64,000 nt of DNA from Chitinophaga niabensis (GCA_017849435.1 JAFIGY010000004.1:1-64000), one strand, 5' to 3'; shown: positions 8,214 to 17,271, numbered from the stretch's first letter. The notes: generated from the letters alone by a model not told the origin. Numbers and translations: made by a program.

Positions 8214-9485
8214 TTATTTCTCCCTCACGCATACGGATATACGCCTGTCCAGCTTGCGTTGCTCATCCGGCGCATCAGCCGGAGCCTTGGCAAACTGCGA
8301 ACCATATCCTTCTCCACCCAGTATCTGTACCGGTTTTACGTGCTCTGTTTGTAATGCGGTTACCACAGCTTCTGCACGGGATTGCGACAGCCTGAGGTTC
8401 GCCTTCGCATCTCCGGTGGCATCTGTATATCCGCCTATCTTGATCTTCGCTTTGGGGAAAGCGTTCAGGATCGCTACAATGTTCTGCACCTGCGCTTTAC
8501 TGTCTTCCGTTAGTTCGGCGCTGCCGGTTTTGAAGTTCAGGTTGTCAAAATCGAACCATTTGTCCTTGCCGCCTTGTGTGTTCGGGTCTTGTAGGAACTG
8601 CACCAGCTGGTCTTCAATACCGCCTTTGAATGCATCCAGCACTTTGCCATCAGGCAGCGTTACTTTGATAGATTCCCGTGTAGCCGGTGGTGGGGCAACC
8701 TGTGAAATGGCGGAATCTTCCATCTTGGCTGTGGTCACGGAATCTGCAGGCGGAGGAGGGGTGGGGCGTTCGTTGCAGCCTTTCAGCCAATACCAGAGCA
8801 GCAGGATGATGGCCAGCAGCAGGATAAGTATCCACAGCCAGCGATTCCTGCTGGCGCTTTCTGCGGCATGGCCTACATTGTCGGCCGCAGATTTCAGGCC
8901 ACCGGTAAGGCCGGATGCAAGGCTGCCCAGTTTTTTGCCAATGTCTCCGAGGTTGGCATGCCCCAATACGCCCGCGAGTCCCAGGCCGGAAGGAACAGCT
9001 GCCAGTATGTTATCTTTCTGACTGTTCAGGAAAGCCATCAGGCCGGATGCGCTCAGGTTCTGACTGGCGGCATGCTGCCCGATCACGCCGAGGGAAGCCG
9101 GTGCGGCTGTTTGCAACAGCGATGCCGCAGAGCTGGGTTTGATACCGGCGTAAGATGCAATAGCATTGGATATATCCTGTGCCTTATCTCCAAAGAGGGA
9201 ACGCAGGATATCCGAACCTTTGGCCATCAGGCCTGCCGGAAGGCCACTTGCGAGGTCACTCAATTTGGAGAACTCGCCGGATGCCGCCTCTTTCACCATT
9301 CCCAGCAAACCTCCCGCATCTCCGGTAGAACCGGCTTTGTGCAACAATCCCGTTAAGACAGTCGGAACAATGCCGCCCAGGGCTTTTTGAACGTTGCCTT
9401 CGCTTTCGCCCAGCTGCGCGGCAGCCTTGTTGGAAAACTCACTGGAAAATAGATTCTTCAGGGTGTCGAGCAAGTCGAATGCCAT
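8214..9485 (-). CDS. DUF937 - transmembrane - OmpA fusion protein
   Basis: 423 residues. Residues 1-210 are a DUF937/YidB-like region (MAFDLLDTLKNLFSSEFSNK, repeated G-rich helices). There is one strongly hydrophobic helix at about 216-235 (WLWILILLLAIILLLWYWL), a proline-rich linker, and a C-terminal OmpA peptidoglycan-binding domain at about 310-423 with the TDATGDAKANLRLSQSRAEAV motif. There is no N-terminal signal peptide, so the simplest topology is DUF937 in the cytoplasm and OmpA in the periplasm, tethering the inner membrane to peptidoglycan (inference). The TM helix ends in GC, but without a lipoprotein context at the N-terminus. Confidence 0.88.
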   Translation of the reverse strand: MAFDLLDTLKNLFSSEFSNKAAAQLGESEGNVQKALGGIVPTVLTGLLHKAGSTGDAGGLLGMVKEAASGEFSKLSDLASGLPAGLMAKGSDILRSLFGDKAQDISNAIASYAGIKPSSAASLLQTAAPASLGVIGQHAASQNLSASGLMAFLNSQKDNILAAVPSGLGLAGVLGHANLGDIGKKLGSLASGLTGGLKSAADNVGHAAESASRNRWLWILILLLAIILLLWYWLKGCNERPTPPPPADSVTTAKMEDSAISQVAPPPATRESIKVTLPDGKVLDAFKGGIEDQLVQFLQDPNTQGGKDKWFDFDNLNFKTGSAELTEDSKAQVQNIVAILNAFPKAKIKIGGYTDATGDAKANLRLSQSRAEAVVTALQTEHVKPVQILGGEGYGSQFAKAPADAPDEQRKLDRRISVCVREK

Positions 9486-9846
9486 AGTAGTACAGTTTAG
9501 GAGTTATTGAATATTAGCAGATTAATGGAAGACGATGAATGATGATGCTAAGGTTGTTCCGGTAAAAGAATATAACAGGATAATCAGTCGGCGGTTTAGC
9601 GAAACACAAATTTAACAAGCGCTGTATGCGGTGGCCTATACGTAAAAATATGTTTCCCAGTTGCTTATCGAGCGTATGTCGGCCTGAAAAAATTGCAGTT
9701 GAGAGCAATTGTTAACTGAAATTACTGCAGTTCAAATAGCATTTTTCTGTCATAATAACCGTTTTTTTCGATTGGATCAACATTTGTGCACTCGAAACAA
9801 ATTAAAACATCCAACCGTTAACCTAAAAGGAGAAAAGAACACACAT
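9486..9846. other. Divergent intergenic region before clpB
   Basis: 360 bases between the OmpA gene and clpB with no supported gene. A near-consensus -7 element AACATTTG lies at 9779-9786, about 60 bases before the clpB ATG. A good Shine-Dalgarno sequence aaaaggaga (9825-9833), unusual in this window, fixes the clpB start. I see no CIRCE-type inverted repeat. Confidence 0.5.
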
Positions 9847-12447
9847 ATGAATCTGAATAATTTTACCATCAAATCGCAGGAAACACTGCAACAGGCACAG
9901 CAGCTGGCCTTCAATCACCACAATCAGGCGATTGAAACGGGCCATATTCTAAAGGCTTTGTTACAGGATGAAGACAATAGCATAGAATATCTGCTGAAGA
10001 AGAACGATGTGAATACCGCGTTCCTGGATAACAAACTCGGCGAAGAGCTGCGGAAATATCCTACCATCTCCAATGGAGAAGGTGGCCAGGTATTAAGCCG
10101 GGACGCGAACAACGCCATATTGCGGGCAGGTTCCAGCATACAGGAATTCAAGGATGAGTTTGTGAGCGTGGAACATCTGCTGCTCGGGCTGCTCGGCGGC
10201 GGCGACGATACCGCAAAACTGCTGAAAGGTGCGGGCCTAACGGAGAAAGGTTTGAAAACCGCTATCACTGAGCTTCGCAAAGGAGGCACCGTAAACTCCC
10301 AGACCGCAGATGCCCAATATAACAGCCTGGAGAAATATGCCAAAAACCTGAATGCGCTGGCACGGGCCGGCAAGCTGGACCCGGTGATCGGTCGGGATGA
10401 AGAGATCCGCAGAACGCTGCATATCCTTTCCCGCCGTTCCAAAAACAACCCTATCCTCGTAGGGGAGCCGGGGGTGGGTAAAACGGCCATCGCGGAAGGA
10501 CTGGCACATCGCATCATCAACGGGGACGTGCCCGATAACCTGCATAATAAAATCATTTACGCACTGGATATGGGCGCGCTCATGGCGGGCGCGAAATATC
10601 GCGGTGAATTTGAAGAAAGATTGAAAGCAGTAGTGAAGGAAGTAGGAGAGAGCGATGGCAGCATCATCCTTTTCATTGATGAGATCCATACGCTGATCGG
10701 TGCCGGTGCCATGGAAGGCGCCATGGACGCGGCTAACATCCTGAAGCCTGCGCTGGCTCGCGGAGAGTTGCGTGCTATCGGCGCCACTACGCTGAATGAA
10801 TACCAGAAATATTTTGAAAAAGACAAGGCCCTGGAACGCCGTTTCCAGAAGGTGCTCATCGATGAGCCTACGGAAGAGGACGCTATTTCCATCCTCCGCG
10901 GACTGAAAGAAAGATATGAGAACCACCATCATGTGCTGATCAAAGATGAAGCGATCATCGCAGCCGTGGAGCTTTCCCATCGCTATATCACGGATCGTTT
11001 CCTGCCAGACAAGGCAATCGACCTGATCGATGAAAGCGCGGCGAAACTGCGGCTGGAAATGAACTCCATGCCGGAAGAACTGGATGAGCTGGAACGCCGC
11101 ATCCGTCAGCTCGAGATCGAACGGGAGGCTATTAAACGGGAGAATGATGAAGGAAAACTGCGGGAACTGGGCGCGGAAATCGCCCGGTTAAGCGAAGAAC
11201 GGAATACGTTCAAAGCCAAGTGGAAAAAGGAAAAGGAGCTGGTAGACAAAGTGCAGAACGCCAAAGCCGCGATCGAAGATCTGAAGCATGAAGCCGAACA
11301 GGCGGAGCGCAACGGTGATTTCGGTAAGGTGGCCGAGATCCGCTATGGCAAGATCAAGGAACAGGAAAAGATCGTGGAAGAATTCACGAAAGAGCTGAAT
11401 ACGATCTCTGCCAATCATAAACGCCTGCTGAAAGAGGAAGTAGATGCGGAAGATATTGCCGAAAACGTGGCCAAAGCTACCGGCATCCCGGTAAGCCGCA
11501 TGATGCAGAGCGAGAAAGATAAACTTTTACATCTCGAAGAGGAGCTGCACAAACGGGTAGTAGGGCAGGATGAAGCAATCGTTGCCGTGGCGGATGCCAT
11601 CCGCAGAAGCCGCGCGGGCTTGCACGATCCTAAACGCCCCATCGGTTCGTTCATCTTCCTCGGTACTACCGGGGTGGGTAAAACGGAGCTTGCAAAAGCG
11701 CTCGCCGATTTCCTCTTCGATGATGAAAGCATGATGACCCGCATCGATATGAGCGAATACCAGGAGAAACATGCGGTAAGCCGACTCGTAGGTGCTCCTC
11801 CCGGATACGTAGGATATGATGAAGGCGGGCAACTCACAGAGGCGGTTAGGCGTAAACCTTATTCCGTTGTGTTGCTGGATGAGATTGAGAAAGCACATCC
11901 CGATGTGTTCAACATCCTCCTGCAGGTGCTGGACGATGGCCGGCTTACAGACAACAAAGGCCGTGTGGTGAACTTCAAGAACACGATCATCATCATGACC
12001 AGCAACATGGGCAGCCACATCATCCAGGAAAATTTTGAAAAAATATCAGAATCCAACCGGGAAGAAGTAGTGGACCGTACCAGGGAAGAAGTGATGAACT
12101 TGTTACGGCAGACCATCCGCCCTGAATTCCTCAACCGCGTGGATGAAGTGATTATGTTCCAGCCGCTGCTGCGGAAAGAAGTGAAAGGAATTATTAACAT
12201 ACAATTACAACAGCTGCACGATCTGGTAGCCAAGAATGGCATGATATTGGAATTCTCCGATTATGCGCTGGAGTACCTCGCAGAACAGGGTTACGACCCG
12301 CAGTTCGGCGCCCGGCCATTGAAACGCCTGATCCAGAAAGAGATCGTGAACCTGCTGAGCAAGAAAATACTTGCCGGTGAGATCGACAAAACAAAACCTG
12401 TTTTGGTAGATGTGTTCGATGGAGTGGTCGTGATCAGGAACGCATAA
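9847..12447 (+). CDS. clpB: ATP-dependent disaggregase ClpB
   Basis: 866 residues, normal for ClpB. This Hsp100 hexamer resolubilises aggregated proteins together with DnaK. Domains in order: N-terminal Clp repeats (1-145), AAA1 with Walker [10 protein letters not shown] near 206, the coiled-coil middle domain that distinguishes ClpB from ClpA/C (about 405-520), AAA2 with Walker [10 protein letters not shown] near 606, and the C-terminal D2-small domain ([14 protein letters not shown]). The ATG at 9847 ([15 protein letters not shown]) is chosen over a longer frame because it matches the family N-terminus and follows AAAAGGAGA. The gene is monocistronic, with a strong terminator after it. Heat-shock control is likely but no operator is visible. 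Confidence 0.97.
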   Translation: MNLNNFTIKSQETLQQAQQLAFNHHNQAIETGHILKALLQDEDNSIEYLLKKNDVNTAFLDNKLGEELRKYPTISNGEGGQVLSRDANNAILRAGSSIQEFKDEFVSVEHLLLGLLGGGDDTAKLLKGAGLTEKGLKTAITELRKGGTVNSQTADAQYNSLEKYAKNLNALARAGKLDPVIGRDEEIRRTLHILSRRSKNNPILVGEPGVGKTAIAEGLAHRIINGDVPDNLHNKIIYALDMGALMAGAKYRGEFEERLKAVVKEVGESDGSIILFIDEIHTLIGAGAMEGAMDAANILKPALARGELRAIGATTLNEYQKYFEKDKALERRFQKVLIDEPTEEDAISILRGLKERYENHHHVLIKDEAIIAAVELSHRYITDRFLPDKAIDLIDESAAKLRLEMNSMPEELDELERRIRQLEIEREAIKRENDEGKLRELGAEIARLSEERNTFKAKWKKEKELVDKVQNAKAAIEDLKHEAEQAERNGDFGKVAEIRYGKIKEQEKIVEEFTKELNTISANHKRLLKEEVDAEDIAENVAKATGIPVSRMMQSEKDKLLHLEEELHKRVVGQDEAIVAVADAIRRSRAGLHDPKRPIGSFIFLGTTGVGKTELAKALADFLFDDESMMTRIDMSEYQEKHAVSRLVGAPPGYVGYDEGGQLTEAVRRKPYSVVLLDEIEKAHPDVFNILLQVLDDGRLTDNKGRVVNFKNTIIIMTSNMGSHIIQENFEKISESNREEVVDRTREEVMNLLRQTIRPEFLNRVDEVIMFQPLLRKEVKGIINIQLQQLHDLVAKNGMILEFSDYALEYLAEQGYDPQFGARPLKRLIQKEIVNLLSKKILAGEIDKTKPVLVDVFDGVVVIRNA

Positions 12448-12488
12448 CAATTCTATTCTAAATACGACGATATACAGTTACAGGTAAT

Positions 12489-12518
12489 ACCCGGATGATT
12501 CCTCATCCGGGTTTTTTT
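12489..12518 (+). terminator. Intrinsic terminator of clpB
   Basis: A perfect 10-bp stem (acccggatga with tcatccgggt, loop ttcc) followed by seven Ts, 41 bases after the clpB stop. Confidence 0.92.
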
Positions 12519-12570
12519 ATGCGGCAACGAAATTAATATCAATATATTATAATATTAATCAAATTAAAAT

Positions 12571-12602
12571 TTTGTGTAATTTAAAATCAGGTCCTATATT
12601 GC
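12571..12602 (+). promoter_or_regulatory. Putative promoter of the guanine deaminase leader
   Basis: TTTG at 12571-12574 and TATATTGC at 12595-12602, 20 bases apart, fit the Bacteroidota TTTG-N19/20-TAnnTTTG pattern with one shift in the -7 box. Transcription would start near 12607, at the 5' side of the structured leader. A second -7-like TACATTTG at 12716-12723 is another possible start, closer to the gene. Confidence 0.45.
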
Positions 12603-12719
12603 GCCCTACGCCCGGCAGGTTTCCTTATAAGGAAGATGGGGGTTAAAAGGCCTACAGGAAGGGCGTGGAGTATGTTTCACGCCTTCCCCTGTAAGGTGCG
12701 TGTAGCCAAAAGCGCTACA
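12601..12719 (+). ncRNA. Candidate structured leader RNA (three-way junction) upstream of guanine deaminase
   Basis: The sequence can form three helices. P1 pairs CTACGC (12606-12611) with GTGTAG (12700-12705), possibly extended by GCGC 12601-12604 with 12712-12715. P2 is TTCCT-TATA-AGGAA (12621-12634). P3 is a long hairpin, 12651-12658 with 12688-12696 and 12660-12667 with 12678-12685. A competing hairpin TGTAGC/GCTACA (12701-12706 with 12714-12719) uses the 3' strand of P1, so the two folds exclude each other as in a riboswitch expression platform. The topology resembles purine riboswitches, but I see none of their conserved core. The class is unknown; it might instead be a separate small RNA. 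Confidence 0.45.
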
Positions 12720-12739
12720 TTTGCCTGCAAAACAAGGTT

Positions 12740-13225
12740 ATGAACCAGATCGGGGAAAGAGAAAAAAGATTCATGGCCCGGGCGATAGAATTATCGAAAC
12801 GCGGTATGCAGAATGGGGATGGCGGTCCATTTGGTTCCGTTGTGGTGAAAGGGGATGAAATAGTGGGTGAGGGCTGGAACCAGGTGCTGTCGCATAACGA
12901 CCCTACGGCGCATGCGGAAGTGGTGGCTATCCGAGATGCCTGCAACCGTCTGCAAACCTTTCAGCTGGAGGATTGTGAAATCTTTACATCCTGTGAGCCG
13001 TGCCCCATGTGCCTCGGCGCCATTTACTGGGCGCGCCCGAAACGGGTGTACTTTGCGAATACCAAAGAAGAGGCCGCAGCAATCAACTTTGACGATTCCT
13101 TTATCTATAAAGAGATTGAGGTGCCGCATCAGGAGAAGAAGATACCTTTCATCGCTTTTCCCAGCGAAGCCGCCAGGGAGGTATTCCGGTTATGGGATGA
13201 AAAGCAGGATAAACAGTCCTATTAG
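12740..13225 (+). CDS. guaD: Guanine deaminase, cytidine-deaminase-fold (GuaD type)
   Basis: 161 residues, close to Bacillus GuaD (about 156). It deaminates guanine to xanthine, linking purine salvage and breakdown. Zinc ligands are His58 in PTAHAEV and Cys85/Cys88 in SCEPCPMC, with Glu60 as the proton shuttle. The segment FDDSFIYKEIEVP near 118-130 is characteristic of GuaD and sets it apart from the tRNA adenosine deaminase TadA, which shares the same core motifs. A structured leader and promoter lie upstream. It is convergent with the anti-sigma gene (3-base gap). Confidence 0.88.
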   Translation: MNQIGEREKRFMARAIELSKRGMQNGDGGPFGSVVVKGDEIVGEGWNQVLSHNDPTAHAEVVAIRDACNRLQTFQLEDCEIFTSCEPCPMCLGAIYWARPKRVYFANTKEEAAAINFDDSFIYKEIEVPHQEKKIPFIAFPSEAAREVFRLWDEKQDKQSY

Positions 13226-13228
13226 CGC

Positions 13229-13579
13229 CTATCTGCGGGAGAAATGGTACAGCCAGAATACGGCGATGGCCAGGAATATGATCATCAGTGCGATGACGGC
13301 GATGTAGAGATAAAAATGTTCCTTTTTCTTTTTGCGATTTTTCCTGCGCAGCTTTTGCAGTACATTCCATTTGGCTTGCCGGAGCCATGCGGGAATCTGT
13401 TCTTTCTCGCGGATGGCGGAAAGCCCTTCAACCGCTTCACTGCACAGCTCACAGTCCGCCAGATGCAGCTCTACCTCATGCCTTTCTTCGGGGCTGAGTT
13501 TTCCCTGTACATATGCCAGCAGCTGATCCTGGGTGGGACAAGCCGTTTCGGTGAATATGTCTGTGAAATGGTCGTTCAT
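13229..13579 (-). CDS. Anti-sigma factor with zinc-finger and one TM helix
   Basis: 116 residues. The N-terminal zf-HC2 anti-sigma motif is His39-x3-Cys43-x2-Cys46 (HLADCELC). A basic stretch RRKNRKKKK precedes a single TM helix at about 88-112 (IAVIALMIIFLAIAVFWLY), leaving almost no periplasmic part. It lies 23 bases after the ECF sigma gene on the same strand and presumably holds that sigma factor at the membrane. The short outer tail suggests control by a membrane or intracellular signal rather than a periplasmic sensor domain (inference). Confidence 0.88.
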   Translation of the reverse strand: MNDHFTDIFTETACPTQDQLLAYVQGKLSPEERHEVELHLADCELCSEAVEGLSAIREKEQIPAWLRQAKWNVLQKLRRKNRKKKKEHFYLYIAVIALMIIFLAIAVFWLYHFSRR

Positions 13580-13602
13580 AAAGTTGCTTTCGCTACTGCA
13601 AG

Positions 13603-14169
13603 TTAGCGTTTATTTTTACTGTACTTTTCCAATAATAATTTCAGGTTGCGTTTCCCGTTCTGGATATAGCTTTTTACCTGCAGAAGGGAATATCCTGTAA
13701 GATCGGATACCTCCTGATAAGATCGCTTCTCAAGGTAGAAGAGCTTCACACAGCGGCGTTGTTCATCGTTCAACAATTCCAGTGCCTTTCCCATGTTCTC
13801 GATCATGACGTCTTTCTGTACATGCGCGGATGCATCTTCCTGTTCCGCTACTTCGGGCATGTGCCCTTCCTTCAGCTCCACATCCTTATGGTGCCGCAGT
13901 TGCATCAGGCAATGGTTGCGCGCTACCTGGTAGATCCAGGCCTTGAAGAAAATGACCTCATGTTTGCGGATGTCTGACAGTACTTTCAGGAAGATCTGCT
14001 GTACACTATCCCGCGCATCTTCTTCATTCTTCAGGTATTTCATGCAGAGACCCAGCAGCAGGATCGCATACCGGTCGAACAGGACGCCTATCCAATCGCT
14101 GTTGCCGTCGGTCTTATACCGTTGCAGCAGTTCCTGGTCTGTAAGATGTTGATCGCTGGGATAATTCAC
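13603..14169 (-). CDS. ECF RNA polymerase sigma factor
   Basis: 188 residues. Region 2 spans about 20-90 (FDRYAILLLGLCMKYLKNEEDARDSVQQIFLKV, then FFKAWIYQVARNHCLMQLR). Region 4 is at about 120-180 with the helix-turn-helix LEKRSYQEVSDLTGYSLLQVKSYIQNGKRNL. This is the usual two-domain ECF layout. It is followed by its zinc-finger anti-sigma gene and preceded by a second sigma/anti-sigma pair on the same strand. Target promoters cannot be read from the window. Confidence 0.93.
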   Translation of the reverse strand: MNYPSDQHLTDQELLQRYKTDGNSDWIGVLFDRYAILLLGLCMKYLKNEEDARDSVQQIFLKVLSDIRKHEVIFFKAWIYQVARNHCLMQLRHHKDVELKEGHMPEVAEQEDASAHVQKDVMIENMGKALELLNDEQRRCVKLFYLEKRSYQEVSDLTGYSLLQVKSYIQNGKRNLKLLLEKYSKNKR

Positions 14170-14229
14170 GGTGTAAAGATAGAGTTCTGCATTATAAGAT
14201 GCAGCCTTGGAGAAAATCCATAATGTTTT

Positions 14230-15291
14230 TTAGTTCATGTTATCCAAAGCAGCCTGCGCCATGGATTTCATACTGCCTTCCATGCGGATGACTTCCCTGA
14301 AAAGGCGGCGGGCCTTGTTATTCTGGCCTTTGGTGCGATAGCAGAGGGCAAGCTGATATTTGGCGCGTTCGGAGTATTTGTCGTTGCCGGAGAGCCGTTT
14401 GAACTGGCTGATCGCTTCGCTGATATCTCCCTGTTGTTGGTACCGGAGGGCCGTCCGGTACAGGAATTCATCTCCGGACAGGTTATCTGTGACGGGCCTG
14501 GTGTCTTTCTCTTCTGCAGGAGTGGGTTTTACCGGAGGTGTTGTTTTTTCTTCTTTGGGTGGGTCCACTTTTTGGGTCGCGATCTCCGCTGTTTCAATTT
14601 TAGTACGTGTATTCGTATCCGTTACCGGCAGTACCGTTTTGCGGATGGTGTCTTTTGCAGCTTTCTTTTTGAGTGATGCACTGTCCTTTACCGGAGCCGG
14701 CGTTTTTTTCACTTTGGCTGCTGTGTCTTTGGTATTGTATTGCGTGAGAATGGCGGGTGGCTTGCCGGAGGTAACAGGCTTTTTGTCCACCGTTTTATAC
14801 GTTTCGTCTTCCCGGACGGCTGGTATTTCGTTGCCGGCCGGTGCGGGTTGCGGTTCTTCCGTTTTTTGCGGGGTGGCCGCCACGAGGGGGCGATTCTTCA
14901 GGTGTTGCCGGAGCAGGAAAATGCCGCCAATACCTACAACCACGAACATGACCACCCAGAAGGAGGAGATTAATCCCTCCTTTGTACGTCCGTTGCGTTT
15001 TGTGCGGCGTATTTGTTGTTCGGTTTGCCTGGCCTGCGGTGCATATTCCCGTTGGAGGAAAAGGCTCAATTGATGGCTAAGCCGTTCGTATGGCTCATGT
15101 TGATGTGTATCCGCCAGTATCTGCAGCGATTCATGGCAAAGGTCGCAATCCACCAGGTGCTGGTCTATGAGATGCTTTTCCACATCCGTCATGTTACCAC
15201 TCAGGTAACGGAGGGACTGGTCCCTGTTCAGACAGCGTACAGGGGTGAAGATCTTGAAGATCCTTTCTTGCCTGGAGGAATTATTGTTCAT
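14230..15291 (-). CDS. Anti-sigma-like membrane protein with C-terminal TPR
   Basis: 353 residues. The N-terminal HC2-type zinc motif is His45-x3-Cys49-x2-Cys52 (HLVDCDLCHESL), followed by one TM helix at about 108-130, a long Lys/Thr/Pro-rich linker (about 140-265) and two tetratricopeptide units at about 280-350 (YRTALRYQQQGDISEAISQFKRL, then YQLALCYRTKGQNNKARRLF). The inferred topology is cytoplasmic sigma-binding domain, linker across the periplasm, distal TPR for protein contacts, possibly at the peptidoglycan or outer membrane. Its 5' end overlaps the upstream sigma-like gene by 11 bases, suggesting translational coupling and partnership. Confidence 0.82.
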   Translation of the reverse strand: MNNNSSRQERIFKIFTPVRCLNRDQSLRYLSGNMTDVEKHLIDQHLVDCDLCHESLQILADTHQHEPYERLSHQLSLFLQREYAPQARQTEQQIRRTKRNGRTKEGLISSFWVVMFVVVGIGGIFLLRQHLKNRPLVAATPQKTEEPQPAPAGNEIPAVREDETYKTVDKKPVTSGKPPAILTQYNTKDTAAKVKKTPAPVKDSASLKKKAAKDTIRKTVLPVTDTNTRTKIETAEIATQKVDPPKEEKTTPPVKPTPAEEKDTRPVTDNLSGDEFLYRTALRYQQQGDISEAISQFKRLSGNDKYSERAKYQLALCYRTKGQNNKARRLFREVIRMEGSMKSMAQAALDNMN

Positions 15292-15874
15292 ACGCCTGAT
15301 CCATCAAATAAGTTGCAAGTTTCTTCTTGGCTCCTTTCAGTTTATTCCGCACTTCATCGGTAGTGGTATGCTGGCTTTCTGCAAGATCGCTGAGGGACTG
15401 GTGCTCCAGGTAGAATCGGGTAACCATCATTTGTTCATCGGCCTGCAACGTTCCGAAGGCTTTTTCGAGTTGTGCTGCAAGGGCTTCTTTTTCAATGGGG
15501 TTGTTTCCTGCATTCTCTACGCGTGTTTCCAGCCGCTGGATGGCCTGCTCATAAGGCAGCGGGAGCGGGGGCTGGGTTTTGTCCCTCATGGAGAAATAGG
15601 ATGTTACAAGGGCATAAAGCACCTCATTCACCTTATTGGTGGTGCTGTGCAGGAGACGGGCATACAATTGCCGCGTCAGGTCCGGGAATGCTGTTTCTGC
15701 ACGGCTCTCCGCGGAGAGGTGTGGAAGGCTGAGCGCTACCAGCAGATGGCTGTAGCGATCCAGGAGGGCGCCTGCGGCTTCCTGGTCCTGGTGCTTCCTG
15801 ATACGCAGCAGTAATTCCTTATCAGTCAGATTATTTAACAGGAGGTGCATAAGCTTATCAATATATTTACGCAT
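15281..15874 (-). CDS. Divergent ECF-like sigma factor
   Basis: 197 residues. The C-terminal part (about 130-190) reads as a sigma region 4: LQADEQMMVTRFYLEHQSLSDLAESQHTTTDEVRNKLKGAKKKLATYL. The N-terminal LTDKELLLRIRKHQDQEAAGALLDRYSHLL matches the start of region 2, but the core region 2 helices are poorly conserved. It could be an unusual ECF sigma factor or a sigma-derived DNA-binding protein. It is the first gene of the minus-strand series sigma, TPR anti-sigma, sigma, anti-sigma. Confidence 0.75.
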   Translation of the reverse strand: MRKYIDKLMHLLLNNLTDKELLLRIRKHQDQEAAGALLDRYSHLLVALSLPHLSAESRAETAFPDLTRQLYARLLHSTTNKVNEVLYALVTSYFSMRDKTQPPLPLPYEQAIQRLETRVENAGNNPIEKEALAAQLEKAFGTLQADEQMMVTRFYLEHQSLSDLAESQHTTTDEVRNKLKGAKKKLATYLMDQAYEQ

Positions 15875-15922
15875 TTTCGTGTTAAAAGTTCATCTTCAGG
15901 CCATTTAATATAAACAATTAAC

Positions 15923-16684
15923 ATGCCATTAGCCATTACCATCGTACCTGTTATGCCGCTCAGGGCGGAAGCCTCTCACCGGAGCGAGATCGTCTCCGAA
16001 GCGCTGTTTGGGGAATGTGTTGAAACAGAATCAGTTACCCCGGATGGCTGGGTGAAAGTGAAAATGCAGTATGACGGGTATGAAGGCTGGGTGACGGCAT
16101 CGCACCTGGAAACGATCCCGCAGGAACTGTATGACGTACCGCCTGCGCATGTGGCTACACAATGGGCAGCCAGGCTCTCTGTGAATGACCAGCCGATGTA
16201 TATCCCATATGGTTGTTTGTTGAAGCTGGATGTTCCGGTATGGGGAAAAGTAAAGGTATCTGCGGAATCCGGAATAGCGCATTTCCGCCCGCCGGCCTCC
16301 CCGGGAACCGCATGGGGCCCTATTGCCCACAGCTTCCTGAATACAGCCTATTTATGGGGCGGAAAATCCGTTTTTGGTGTGGATTGCTCGGGCTTCACTC
16401 AGTCCGTCTACAAACTCCTCGGCCATCCGCTCCTCCGTGATGCCTGGCAGCAAGCCACACAGGGAGAACTGGTGTCCCTTATCCAGGAGGTGAAACCGGG
16501 TGACCTCGCCTTTTTCGACAATGAAGCGGGCAGGATTACCCATGTGGGCATTATGCTGAATGATCACCAGATCATTCATTCTTCCGGTAAAGTAAGGATA
16601 GACCCGATCGATAACCAGGGTATCGTAAATGCGGATACCGGTGTGCGCACACACAAACTGCGCCTGCTTAAAAGGTACTTCTGA
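15923..16684 (+). CDS. C40 family (NlpC/P60) peptidase with SH3 domains
   Basis: 253 residues. The N-terminal region (5-125) holds bacterial SH3-like folds (PDGWVKVKMQYDGYEGWV). The C-terminal NlpC/P60 domain has Cys155 in GVDCSGFTQSVYKLLG, His207 in ITHVGIML and a polar third residue near His219 in HQIIHSSG. These enzymes cut gamma-D-Glu to diamino acid bonds of peptidoglycan stem peptides, in cell-wall turnover or muropeptide recycling. No signal peptide is evident, which fits a cytosolic recycling enzyme like YkfC-type members. It is divergent from the sigma series and ends at a strong terminator. Confidence 0.92.
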   Translation: MPLAITIVPVMPLRAEASHRSEIVSEALFGECVETESVTPDGWVKVKMQYDGYEGWVTASHLETIPQELYDVPPAHVATQWAARLSVNDQPMYIPYGCLLKLDVPVWGKVKVSAESGIAHFRPPASPGTAWGPIAHSFLNTAYLWGGKSVFGVDCSGFTQSVYKLLGHPLLRDAWQQATQGELVSLIQEVKPGDLAFFDNEAGRITHVGIMLNDHQIIHSSGKVRIDPIDNQGIVNADTGVRTHKLRLLKRYF

Positions 16685-16690
16685 AAGTTA

Positions 16691-16721
16691 AAAAGGCTCC
16701 CCGGGACGAGGAGCCTTTTTT
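16691..16721. terminator. Bidirectional intrinsic terminator
   Basis: A 10-bp stem aaaaggctcc/ggagcctttt with a 9-base loop and a T run, between the convergent NlpC/P60 and ppa genes. Confidence 0.85.
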
Positions 16722-16731
16722 GATACGTTTA

Positions 16732-17271
16732 TTACTGCTGTGGGAAAGTCTTGTCGTACAATGCGAATGCATCCATAATGATCTCCTCTGCCTTGGCCTT
16801 GTTCTGGAATTCCTCCACCTTCACGGTTTTGTTCTCGAGTTTCTTATACTCTTCGAAGAAGTGACGCATCTCGTCAATGAAATGCGGCGGCAACTCTGAA
16901 ATATCGTTGATGTAGTTTACGCTCATGTCGTGCGCTGCTACGGCAATGATCTTGTCGTCCGCTTCTCCGCTGTCGATCATCTGCATCACCCCGATCACCT
17001 TGGCCTCCATGATACACAGCGGCACACAGTCGATCTGGGAAAGGATGAGGATATCCAACGGGTCATGATCATCACAATATGTTTTCGGAATAAAGCCATA
17101 GTTGGCCGGATAATATACAGAGGAATACAAAACCCTGTCCAGTTTCAGCAGACCGCTTTCTTTATCCAATTCGTATTTGGCGCGGGAACCTTTCGGTATT
17201 TCGATGATACCGGTTACCAGGTGGGGTACGTTATCGCCAGGACTAACACTATGCCACGGATTTGTCGTCAT
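16732..17271 (-). CDS. ppa: Family I inorganic pyrophosphatase
   Basis: 179 residues, typical for soluble bacterial family I enzymes. It hydrolyses pyrophosphate to phosphate and so pulls biosynthetic reactions forward. It has [45 protein letters not shown] (metal-binding Asp cluster) and a conserved C-terminal part. The start is the ATG at 17271 ([12 protein letters not shown]); a TTG two codons upstream is less likely. A TAATTTTG promoter element lies upstream. Confidence 0.96.
   Translation of the reverse strand: MTTNPWHSVSPGDNVPHLVTGIIEIPKGSRAKYELDKESGLLKLDRVLYSSVYYPANYGFIPKTYCDDHDPLDILILSQIDCVPLCIMEAKVIGVMQMIDSGEADDKIIAVAAHDMSVNYINDISELPPHFIDEMRHFFEEYKKLENKTVKVEEFQNKAKAEEIIMDAFALYDKTFPQQ

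Noticed and set aside
9709-9846. N-terminal extension of clpB
   Set aside because: Family homology starts at [11 protein letters not shown] (9847), which also has the only good Shine-Dalgarno sequence nearby.
12601-12719. Known purine, TPP, cobalamin, SRP or 6S RNA as identity of the guaD leader
   Set aside because: I could not find the conserved core bases of any of these; left as an unclassified candidate.
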